A stretch of DNA of 64,000 bases from Echinicola shivajiensis. GTDB taxonomy: Bacteria > Bacteroidota > Bacteroidia > Cytophagales > Cyclobacteriaceae. The notes beneath the pieces were generated by a model. That model ran no database searches. It saw nothing but the letters and a program-made list of their open reading frames with translations, and was not told the origin of the DNA. Positions 1 to 11,051 of this stretch are shown piece by piece; position 1 is the first letter of the stretch; the number at the start of each line of letters is the position of its first letter. The stretch covers positions 1-64,000 of the forward strand of contig NZ_JAHHZM010000008.1 in NCBI RefSeq assembly GCF_018642165.1. The letters run 5' to 3'. The translations under genes and the position numbers were made by a program.

Positions 1-68
1 AGTCTTTAAAAGCTACATTTAAGTCTTGTTTTTTCACACCTCAAAATATCCATTTTGAGTTAAACAGG

Positions 69-98
69 AAAGGCTAGCCGAGATATCAGCTAGCCTTT
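69..98. terminator. Hairpin terminator of a gene left of the window
   Basis: A perfect 10-bp stem (AAAGGCTAGC at 69-78, GCTAGCCTTT at 89-98) surrounds a 10-nt loop and runs into TTTTA. No gene is visible between base 1 and the hairpin, so it presumably ends a transcript entering from outside the window. The strand is not certain because both flanks are AT-rich. Confidence 0.6.
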
Positions 99-190
99 TA
101 AACTATCTACTTTTGAGACAGCCTCTTCTTTTTTTAGAGTTTTTCGGTTTCTCATATTCCTTGAATAATAGATAAGCTATTTATTAATAC

Positions 191-230
191 TGCAACTATG
201 TTGCAATATTAAATGAAGAGGCTATATTTG
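191..230 (+). promoter_or_regulatory. Promoter with embedded inverted repeat, upstream of the flavoprotein gene
   Basis: TATATTTG at 223-230 fits the Bacteroidota -7 consensus TAnnTTTG, and TTG at 201-203 lies 19 bp upstream in the -33 position. The -33 element sits inside an inverted repeat TGCAAC-TAT-GTTGCA (191-205), so a dimeric repressor bound there would cover it. A second related half (CTGTTGC) occurs near 252-258, and a separate perfect palindrome CAATGATCATTG lies at 293-304. Which factor binds is unknown; no regulator gene is adjacent in the window. Confidence 0.45.
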
Positions 231-348
231 CGTCATATTAAATTTGCCACACTGTTGCGTTTTAAAAGAAGACAAAAGCTTTGTGGTTTAAACAATGATC
301 ATTGGTCCTGAAAATCAGGATGTTTTTTAGTAAAAAAAATACTGGCTC

Positions 349-1257
349 ATGGATAGGGATAACAATTTTGAAGTAATCATCATAGGGGGAAGCTACGCTG
401 GACTTTCCGCTGCAATGGCTTTAGGCCGCTCTCTTCGTAAAGTATTAATAATAGATAGTGGCATGCCCTGCAATAGGCAAACGCCACATTCCCATAATTT
501 TATTACCCAAGATGGGGTAAAGCCAAGTGAAATTGCAGCAAAGGCCAAGTCACAGGTTTTGAAATATAATACAGTGCAGTTTTTAGAAGATACAGCTGTT
601 AAAGGTGAGAAGATCGGGGAGAGTTTTCTTGTCAACACGGCAAGTGGAAAACAGTTTATAGCAAATAAAATAATATTCGGTACTGGAATTAAGGATATCA
701 TGCCGGATATAAAAGGCTTTTCCGATTGTTGGGGGATTTCAGTGGTTCATTGTCCTTATTGTCATGGATATGAAATACGCCATAAAAAAACCGGTATTTT
801 GGCCAATGGTGACAAGGCTGTGCATCTGGCTTCTTTGGTCCATAACCTTACTGAAGAACTTAGTATTATATGTTCAGGAAAGGCCGATTTTACTTCTGAT
901 CAGTTGCTGAAATTTGAAAAGCATCAAATAACGCTTATTGAAAAAGAAGTTGCTGAGGTAGTGCATGATAAGGGGCAGATAAAAAAAGTAGTTTTTAAGG
1001 ATAGAAGTGAGGAGGATTTTGAAGCCCTATACGCTGCCCTACCATTTAGTCAACACTCAGATATTCCAGCTTCACTAGGTTGTGAACTTGGTGAAGATGG
1101 CTTTATCAAAGTTGATGGTATGCAAAGAACTAATATTGATGGAGTGTATGCGTGCGGAGACAATAGTTCTGGAATGCGTTCTGTGGCCAATTCCGTGGCT
1201 AAAGGCAATGTGGCCGGTGCTGTGGTGAATATGGAACTTATCCTAGAAAAGTTTTAG
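349..1257 (+). CDS. NAD(P)/FAD-dependent oxidoreductase, thioredoxin reductase-like
   Basis: The 302-aa protein has the FAD-binding Rossmann motif near the N-terminus (IIGGSYAGLSAA, residues 11-22), a second nucleotide-binding region in the middle, and the C-terminal FAD motif GVYACGD. A redox-active CPYC pair (C135/C138) sits where thioredoxin reductases carry CATC, within the signature CPYCHGYE seen in a widespread Bacteroidota/actinobacterial subfamily. That subfamily has no proven thioredoxin substrate, so disulfide reductase is the likely chemistry and the partner is unknown. No thioredoxin gene is adjacent. The ATG at 349 is chosen because the FAD motif follows at the usual distance. 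A strong terminator follows at 1272. General annotation is secure; substrate is not. Confidence 0.85.
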   Translation: MDRDNNFEVIIIGGSYAGLSAAMALGRSLRKVLIIDSGMPCNRQTPHSHNFITQDGVKPSEIAAKAKSQVLKYNTVQFLEDTAVKGEKIGESFLVNTASGKQFIANKIIFGTGIKDIMPDIKGFSDCWGISVVHCPYCHGYEIRHKKTGILANGDKAVHLASLVHNLTEELSIICSGKADFTSDQLLKFEKHQITLIEKEVAEVVHDKGQIKKVVFKDRSEEDFEALYAALPFSQHSDIPASLGCELGEDGFIKVDGMQRTNIDGVYACGDNSSGMRSVANSVAKGNVAGAVVNMELILEKF

Positions 1258-1271
1258 TAAAATACTCATGC

Positions 1272-1314
1272 CTGTTCGGGGTATTATATCCCGAACAGCT
1301 TTTTATTTTTTTTC
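1272..1314 (+). terminator. Rho-independent terminator of the flavoprotein gene
   Basis: A 9-bp GC-rich stem (CTGTTCGGG 1272-1280, CCCGAACAG 1290-1298) with a 9-nt loop is followed by a long T-rich run to 1314. Confidence 0.9.
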
Positions 1315-1807
1315 AATGTTCGTAAGGTGAATAGTGGGCTACTTTTGTGTATAAAATAAATGAATACAAGTGTAAAATACTCATTTTTGAGTATTTACAT
1401 GAATTGGTTAATAACCTACTTTTGAGGCATAATAGTTTTTGTTGACTTAGGATTTGGAGATGCATATCAGGGAAATTGAGAATTATTAGGGTAAAGCCTT
1501 AATTTTTTCACCATCCAGAAAAACAAGAGTGGAGATGCCTTTTCAATATGGGAAATGCCAATGAATTTGTATCCTTTTAATTCCTACATGAAAACTGATT
1601 ATGAAATGATTAGTCCCATTGAATAATTAATGATTCTGATTATCCGCTATGATGCCAGTAACCATAAATCCTTTGCTCAAGTGGTCGGAAGACTGAAGTC
1701 TGAAGGCAGAAGCAGTTGATACTTTCATCAAAAGGATCGATTCGCTTTTAATATTTACTGGCGCAATTGCGGATATACATATTAATGATTTTTAAATATT
1801 TCAAACT
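1315..1807. other. 493-bp gap with a strong hairpin and possible gene remnant
   Basis: No intact gene is visible. A near-perfect hairpin lies at 1371-1399 (arms TGTAAAATACTCA and TGAGTATTTACA, loop TTTT, one bulged A), flanked by two TACTTTTG matches to the -7 consensus (1340-1347 and 1417-1424). From about 1540 to 1719 short coding-like pieces appear in different frames, for example residues YDASNHKSFAQVVGRLK ending at a TGA at 1717, which suggests a decayed gene. I cannot name a family for it. The rest is probably the leader of the gene at 1808. Confidence 0.4.
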
Positions 1808-2575
1808 ATGAGCATTCAAAAAAAATATCTGTATTGTTTGGCTTGTTTGCAGCTACTATTATTAAGTACCCTTTGCAGTTATGGCCAAGATTCTACCCAA
1901 GTCCAAATAGAGTACGTGCAAAATTTCCCAACTGATTTTAGGGGTAGTTATATAAGATTAGGGCTCAATAATGTAATGGACAGTGAATTAGACCCCTTAA
2001 TGTCTCCATATGAAAATGTAAACAATGGAAAAATAGGTGCATCAAAGGGCTTTACATTTGAATGGGGGCGTAATTTCTATTTTAATAAGAGAAGCAATGG
2101 TGCCTTAAAGTACGGCTTGGACTGGACAATCATTAACCTTTCCTATACTGAACTGGACTGGACTGATTATGCAGAATCCAAAGCCGGACAATCCGAAGAT
2201 TCTAACGTCTTCCATGGCGCTAGTTTGACAACAAAAGTTGGCCCTGTACTAAGCTATAATCCTGTGGAAGAATTAATAGTGGATTTTAGGGCACAATTAG
2301 GATTGTCCTATCACGGTATGTTGATTGATTATTATGATGAAACTGCCGATGATTATTTTACATTATTTTCTGGAGAAGATTTTGAAGGAGCAATGTCAGA
2401 TATGTCCTTGTATCCAAGTTTTGGGATCACTGTCAGAAGAAAAACTTTTGGTCTGGCGATAGATTATTTTAAGCAAAAAGTAAATATGCCTTATGAATCT
2501 GAAAATAATGGTGCAGGAATGGTAGAGGTCCCAATTTCTACCATACAGTACAAGCTGATGTTTTCTTTCAGGTAA
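1808..2575 (+). CDS. Predicted outer-membrane beta-barrel protein, unknown function
   Basis: The 255-aa protein starts with a classical signal peptide (hydrophobic LACLQLLLLSTLCSYG, cleavage near the Gln at about residue 27). The remainder alternates polar and hydrophobic residues with many Tyr, Gly and Trp residues, and it ends in the strand YKLMFSFR, whose terminal aromatic pattern is typical of Bacteroidota outer-membrane barrels. No enzyme motif is seen. It stands alone between a leader of nearly 500 bp and a terminator at about 2640, so it is probably monocistronic. Porin-like or OmpW-like roles are possible but cannot be chosen from sequence alone. Confidence 0.65.
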   Translation: MSIQKKYLYCLACLQLLLLSTLCSYGQDSTQVQIEYVQNFPTDFRGSYIRLGLNNVMDSELDPLMSPYENVNNGKIGASKGFTFEWGRNFYFNKRSNGALKYGLDWTIINLSYTELDWTDYAESKAGQSEDSNVFHGASLTTKVGPVLSYNPVEELIVDFRAQLGLSYHGMLIDYYDETADDYFTLFSGEDFEGAMSDMSLYPSFGITVRRKTFGLAIDYFKQKVNMPYESENNGAGMVEVPISTIQYKLMFSFR

Positions 2576-2637
2576 ATCTTTTAAAATTGGGTCTCCCAAT
2601 TGGAGGTTTTATACTCAATTAAATGCAAATGTTTATT

Positions 2638-2665
2638 AAAAATACCCCATGTGGGGTGTTTTTTT
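2638..2665 (+). terminator. Terminator after the outer-membrane protein gene
   Basis: ACCCC (2644-2648) pairs with GGGGT (2653-2657) around ATGT; flanking A and T runs extend the stem, and seven T residues follow. A shorter hairpin AATTGGG-TCT-CCCAATT at 2585-2601 precedes it directly after the stop codon. Confidence 0.7.
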
Positions 2666-2780
2666 GTGTTAGGGTATTTTGTATGTTTAAGGCTTATCAA
2701 TTGTAATAATTGATTGAAATTCAATAGTCAATAAGTTTTGATGATCTGTTTTTAAATATTATTTACCTAGAGAAATCAGT

Positions 2781-3365
2781 ATGAAAAATCTTATAATATT
2801 TTTGATATTAATTGGATTTATAGCCTGTGAAAGCAGGGATGAGCAAAATGTCCAGTTTCTTCCTGAAGCAGTAGAATTGAACGATAGAGCTGTACAATTA
2901 TTAAGTTTGTCCAAGGAGGATAGTGCCCTGATTTTATTTGATCAGGCAATTAAAATAGATGAAAATTACTTTATACCACATTTTAATAAAATAGGGGTTT
3001 ATTTAGGAGAGGAAGATTTCGACAAAGCACTTTATGAAAGCGAAATGGTAATAAAGAAAATTGAGGATTCACCTGAAAGTTGGTTTTTGGCAGGCCTATT
3101 AAATGAACATCAGGGAAATGAGGAAAAAGCATTGATATATTATAAAACGAGTGTGCAGATATTTACTGATAGAATTGAGGATGGAGGAATAAAGGCAGAT
3201 ATCAATGCTGATAAGTTGAACCGCGCCCTGTCCAAAAAGTTCTTAGGGGATCAATCCTATGTGGAAGATTTTAATGAGCTGGAAAAGGTGGACAACTACA
3301 AGGGATTGGTAGAGCAATTCAAAGTTAAATCAAGGGAGGAAATCTTAAAAGATTTTTTCAACTGA
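2781..3365 (+). CDS. TPR-repeat lipoprotein
   Basis: The 194-aa protein has a lipoprotein signal peptide with a lipobox ending in Cys16 (GFIAC). It then shows helical repeats of TPR type: ALILFDQAIKIDENYFIPHFNKIGVYL (about 52-78), DKALYESEMVIKKIEDSPESWFLAGLL (about 84-110) and a third repeat EKALIYYKTSVQIF. TPR lipoproteins usually act as periplasmic scaffolds or assembly partners; the partner is unknown here. The 205-bp space upstream makes it probably a single-gene unit, and it converges on the haem-protein gene across a long bidirectional terminator. Confidence 0.7.
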   Translation: MKNLIIFLILIGFIACESRDEQNVQFLPEAVELNDRAVQLLSLSKEDSALILFDQAIKIDENYFIPHFNKIGVYLGEEDFDKALYESEMVIKKIEDSPESWFLAGLLNEHQGNEEKALIYYKTSVQIFTDRIEDGGIKADINADKLNRALSKKFLGDQSYVEDFNELEKVDNYKGLVEQFKVKSREEILKDFFN

Positions 3366-3461
3366 TGAAGAAGCTGTTTTTTTGAGTTCCGTTTAATAGC
3401 CGGTTATCCATCAAAGTTAATCTGAAGTCCTTGATTACCTGTGCTTCAAAACTTGTACCTA

Positions 3462-3511
3462 AAAATAAAGGTTGTTTGGGATCAAGAATCCCAAACAACC
3501 TTTATTTTTTT
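3462..3511. terminator. Long bidirectional terminator between convergent genes
   Basis: GGTTGTTTGGGAT and ATCCCAAACAACC pair around CAAGA (3483-3487). With the flanking AAAAATAAA/TTTATTTTT tracts the perfect stem reaches about 22 bp, and A and T runs on either side serve both strands. It separates the TPR lipoprotein gene (+) from the haem-protein gene (-). Confidence 0.9.
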
Positions 3512-3545
3512 AGTAATGACTATAAAAGGCTCACCTAATTATAAA

Positions 3546-3932
3546 TCACTTCTTTTTGGTTTTACTCCATTTCATAAGTAGTGCCAATTCGTCCTCTGAC
3601 AATTTGCCTTCAGGCTTGTTATCCAAGAATTTTTTAGGAGGCATATTACCTTCGGCAAGCACATCATAGATTTTTCCCTTTGTTTCTGACTGTTCGGCCT
3701 TACTTAATGTTTGCAAAGCGTCCCAATCCAACTTAGATTTTGCTTTTTCACTCCTAGCATTGGCATTATGGCATCCGTAGCATTTTTGATCTACTACTGC
3801 CATTACTTTTTTTGGAAGTTTTTTTCCAGCTATCTCCAATTCTGGATTACTGCTAAGCTCAGTTTTTGGGGTTCCCTGAAAGAATAATAGGCCAATGATT
3901 GCGGCCATTGGAAGTAAGAATAATTTTTTCAT
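3546..3932 (-). CDS. Small c-type haem-binding domain protein
   Basis: The 128-aa protein has an N-terminal hydrophobic segment (residues 4-19, signal peptide or anchor) and one haem c attachment site CYGCH (C51, C54, H55). Met97 in GNMPPKKF is the probable distal haem ligand. It matches the haem-binding-domain family common in Bacteroidota, in which a short cytochrome-c-like domain ends with a Lys-rich tail. The role is probably periplasmic electron transfer or haem/redox sensing; the partner is not identifiable because neither neighbour is a redox enzyme. Monocistronic by orientation. The ATG at 3932 gives a good export signal. Confidence 0.8.
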   Translation of the reverse strand: MKKLFLLPMAAIIGLLFFQGTPKTELSSNPELEIAGKKLPKKVMAVVDQKCYGCHNANARSEKAKSKLDWDALQTLSKAEQSETKGKIYDVLAEGNMPPKKFLDNKPEGKLSEDELALLMKWSKTKKK

Positions 3933-4121
3933 AAGATGGTTAATGGTTTTAAAAAAGGAATATTAAATAATATTAGGCTATGTAGCAATAATAGAATATT
4001 TTACTCAGATTTATATCAATGTCAAATAAAATAAATAATTGGAGTAGTTATTATACATATTGTAAAGCGTATCCATACTTTCCAATTTAAAATCTATGAT
4101 AAACAAAACTTAAATCATACA

Positions 4122-4167
4122 AGTAAAAACGGGCAGTCCCAAAATAGTGGAACTGCCCGTTTTTACT
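4122..4167 (-). terminator. Terminator of the GH2 gene
   Basis: Two 16-bp perfect arms (AGTAAAAACGGGCAGT at 4122-4137 and ACTGCCCGTTTTTACT at 4152-4167) lie just downstream of the GH2 stop codon, with a T-rich run on the minus strand. Confidence 0.9.
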
Positions 4168-4191
4168 TACAGTTTTAAAGAAACTGCTGTT

Positions 4192-8212
<4,021 letters not shown>

Positions 8213-9562
8213 CTAATTCACCCCAACCCCACTTTTCTGCTCCAATACTAAAGCGGCTCCATAAGCTGAACCCAGTGGAAAATCGGAGAATTCTAATTCA
8301 CAATCAGGCAAGTAGTACCTCAGCAGTTCCATAAATACTTCGTTATGGACAAAACCGCCATCGATAAAGACCTTATTGATCTTGGAACTTCCCTTAGCTA
8401 ATTTCAAAGATTCCACTTGCAATAAAGTCAAGCCCCAAATCAAATGGTGGTAAGCTTCTTCATAAGAGTCAAATTCTTCTGGCTTCCAATCATTGCCTTC
8501 AAAAAGTAATTTCACCAAGGGTGTTTCTGCAATATGCTTTGGGCAAAAAGTATTTATGATTGCTCCATCTTTAATAGGCTGAAGAATAGACCTGTCCACC
8601 ACGATATTTTTGTAATATTTGTCTGGCTTATTAAAATGCTTGTTGATTCTATCAATCTGGTAATTAAACTCATAGCCCATAAAAAAGCGGGACGCTTTCA
8701 CCGGGTTACCATCAATACTCAAAAAATTCAAGCAGTCGTTATCCAATTCCTCCTTGGTCAATGGATCTTGGGTAAAAGGATTCAAAGATATGCTCCATGT
8801 CCCCGTGGAAACCAACAAAAAAGGCTCTTTGATCCTTACCAAATAGGAAGCCAAAGCAGAAGAGCTGTCATGGATCCCTACACCTACTTGCACCTCATGG
8901 CCGCAAAGCTCACTGGGGTAAGTCTGGCTCGTAGGCACAATTTCAGGCAAGACCCTGTCTATCCCTTCTTGCTTTACCCAATCATGATATTCCCTCTTCT
9001 GAAAGTTCCAAAGACGCGTATGGCAGCCTATGGATGTCGGCTCACTGACTGCTTTTCCAGTAAAGAGGTAACTCAGGTATTGTGGAAAATGCAGTGAATA
9101 TTTGATCTTAGAAAACAAATCTGGTTGGGTCTTTTTCAGCCAATAAAGTTGTAATCCAGAATTCAGCATTCCCAAGGATGGTGAGGCAGTTTCCAGATTA
9201 TTGGTTTCTTCAGGATAACGTTGGTAAAACCCTTCTATAATCTCTTGAGGTATTTCTTTCAGATAATTATAAAGGGGAGTCAGCGGTTGACCATCTTTAC
9301 CAATATGTACAAAAGAGGCTCCATAAGTAGAAAAATTCAACCCTTTTAACTTATAATCTGGAGAGTTACAGATACCATTGATAGTGGATTTTATCCATTT
9401 TGTCAGTGCCTCCAAATCATCACATTCAAAACCATCTTCATCCTTGGTCAAGGGGATTTTATAGTACTCCTGCTTGATTTCGTTCATATTCTCATCAAAC
9501 AAAAAGAACTTCTTATTGGTCTTTCCTATATCAAATATGGCTATTACCTGTAATGGCATCAT
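8213..9562 (-). CDS. rhaB: FGGY-family carbohydrate kinase, probable L-rhamnulokinase
   Basis: About 449 aa from the chosen start. The N-terminal phosphate-binding motif IAIFDIGKTNKKFFLFD and the C-terminal FIDGGFVHNEVFMELL motif define the FGGY sugar kinase fold of two actin-like domains. Its place beside rhamnose isomerase and rhamnulose-1-phosphate aldolase makes phosphorylation of L-rhamnulose at O1 the likely reaction. An in-frame ATG at 9619 would add 19 residues with no counterpart in the family; the paired ATGs at 9562/9559 place the DIGKTN motif about ten residues from the start, as usual. It follows the isomerase gene after about 200 bp and may have its own promoter. Kinase is certain; substrate rests on context. 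Confidence 0.85.
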   Translation of the reverse strand: MMPLQVIAIFDIGKTNKKFFLFDENMNEIKQEYYKIPLTKDEDGFECDDLEALTKWIKSTINGICNSPDYKLKGLNFSTYGASFVHIGKDGQPLTPLYNYLKEIPQEIIEGFYQRYPEETNNLETASPSLGMLNSGLQLYWLKKTQPDLFSKIKYSLHFPQYLSYLFTGKAVSEPTSIGCHTRLWNFQKREYHDWVKQEGIDRVLPEIVPTSQTYPSELCGHEVQVGVGIHDSSSALASYLVRIKEPFLLVSTGTWSISLNPFTQDPLTKEELDNDCLNFLSIDGNPVKASRFFMGYEFNYQIDRINKHFNKPDKYYKNIVVDRSILQPIKDGAIINTFCPKHIAETPLVKLLFEGNDWKPEEFDSYEEAYHHLIWGLTLLQVESLKLAKGSSKINKVFIDGGFVHNEVFMELLRYYLPDCELEFSDFPLGSAYGAALVLEQKSGVGVN

Positions 9563-9642
9563 GGGTAATGTTAATGGTACTTTCCTTACGGAAAATAAGA
9601 TACAAAACCGGCAATCCAACTCATCCCTTTGGAGATATTTTT

Positions 9643-9690
9643 CAAACCTATTAAACCCATAAATAGAGAGATGAATAGATTACCGGTAAT
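9643..9690 (-). promoter_or_regulatory. Possible rhaB promoter element and 12-bp palindrome
   Basis: TAGGTTTG on the minus strand (plus-strand CAAACCTA, 9643-9650) fits the -7 consensus about 80 bp before the rhaB start. No convincing -33 element is present. A perfect palindrome ATTACCGGTAAT (9679-9690) lies further upstream, where an activator or repressor could bind. Confidence 0.35.
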
Positions 9691-9765
9691 AATTTAAATA
9701 GTCAGTAGTTTCTGGAAAATGTTCTCCTTTCATAAAAAGAAATGGCTTTCCACAATAATGATCTT

Positions 9766-11049
9766 TTACAATCCTGTAGATACAGTTTTGGCTCCTCGCT
9801 GGCTAATCAACTCTCTTCTTATATTAAGTCGTCTATAAGCCCCAATGGGGTCCAGTGCTCCATCAGCTTGCAACCTTGCCTCAGCCAACAAAGGGCGAAC
9901 ATCAGTTCTGTATGCATTTTGTAAAATCTCTTGCGCCAAGGAAGGATCATTGTTTTCCCTCGCCTCTTCCAAAGCAGCCCTATCCACCAGCAATGCCTGT
10001 GCGTAAGCCAGCTTAATGGCCTCCAACGACTGCAATAAATCCTCCAATGGATCCTTCAAGTTATGGCTGGCATCTATCATCCAAGCTGGGTAAGGATTAT
10101 TGGAAGTCGGATCTTCCATTCCATCCACCAGTTCATTGAAGATCAAAAACAGTTGATATGGTTTCAATGAGCCTACCGTCAAATCATCATCACCGTATTT
10201 GGAATCATTAAAGTGAAAGCCACCCAATTTACCAACCATCATCAAAGTAGCTACAATCTGTTCAATATTCGTATTGGGCAGGTGATGGCCTAGATCTACC
10301 AAACTATAAGCCCTGTCACCTAACTTATCCGCCAACATATGTGAGGAACCCCAGTCTTGGATTACTGTGGAGTAGAAATTAGGCTCGTATGGTTTGTATT
10401 CCACAAACATCTTCCAGTCAGCTGGCATGCCCGCATAAATTTCCTGCAAAGACTCCAATGTCCTTTGAAAAGCTTTTTTAAAGTTCAGCTGGCCTGGAAA
10501 AGATGAGCCGTCAGCCAGCCAAACTGTCAAAGATTTTGAACCTAATGCCTCTCCATATTTGATCACTTCCAAGTTATGGTCAATGGCCTGTTGGCGTACT
10601 GACTTGTCCACGTGACAGAGTGATCCAAATTTATACGACAGTTCTTGTTCCTGTTGGTCCTGGAAGGTGTTTGAATTTACGGCATCAAACAATAAGCCGT
10701 AACTATCTGCCAATTGCTTGATAGCTTCTACATCTTTTGGAATATCCCAAGGAATGTGCAGGGAAATGGCACCTGCCGACTGACTTAGTTGATGGATCAA
10801 TCCTACATCCGCAATCTTGTCTTCCAAGGTACCTGGCTCTCCTCCGCCAGAAAAACGAGCAAACCTGGTCCCTCCAGTCCCTAAGGCCCAACTGGGAATT
10901 GCCACTTGGAATTCCTTTAATTTCCCGACCAAAGCATTGGCATCAATACTTTTTCGAGCTAATACCTTGCTCAAATGTTCAAAACTCTCCCGGTGTTCCG
11001 AGAGAGCCTGATCATTCAGCTGATTTATTTTTTGCTGATCTATTCGCAT
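9766..11049 (-). CDS. rhaI: Sugar isomerase, probable L-rhamnose isomerase
   Basis: The 427-aa protein matches the TIM-barrel sugar isomerase family that replaces RhaA in many non-enteric bacteria (the RhaI type). Metal-binding candidates of the barrel are the Glu in MFVEYKPYEPN, the Asp-Leu-Gly-His-His in SLVDLGHHLPNTN, the His-Phe-Asn in GGFHFNDSKYGDDDL and the Asp in AWMIDASHN. It would convert L-rhamnose to L-rhamnulose in the cytoplasm. It begins two bases after the stop codon of the aldolase/dehydrogenase gene, so the two are co-transcribed. The length is normal for the family. Confidence 0.88.
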   Translation of the reverse strand: MRIDQQKINQLNDQALSEHRESFEHLSKVLARKSIDANALVGKLKEFQVAIPSWALGTGGTRFARFSGGGEPGTLEDKIADVGLIHQLSQSAGAISLHIPWDIPKDVEAIKQLADSYGLLFDAVNSNTFQDQQEQELSYKFGSLCHVDKSVRQQAIDHNLEVIKYGEALGSKSLTVWLADGSSFPGQLNFKKAFQRTLESLQEIYAGMPADWKMFVEYKPYEPNFYSTVIQDWGSSHMLADKLGDRAYSLVDLGHHLPNTNIEQIVATLMMVGKLGGFHFNDSKYGDDDLTVGSLKPYQLFLIFNELVDGMEDPTSNNPYPAWMIDASHNLKDPLEDLLQSLEAIKLAYAQALLVDRAALEEARENNDPSLAQEILQNAYRTDVRPLLAEARLQADGALDPIGAYRRLNIRRELISQRGAKTVSTGL

Positions 11050-11051
11050 AA

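Noticed and set aside
9563-9619. N-terminal extension of the rhamnulokinase frame
   Set aside because: Adds 19 residues not expected in FGGY kinases, whose phosphate-binding motif lies close to the start.
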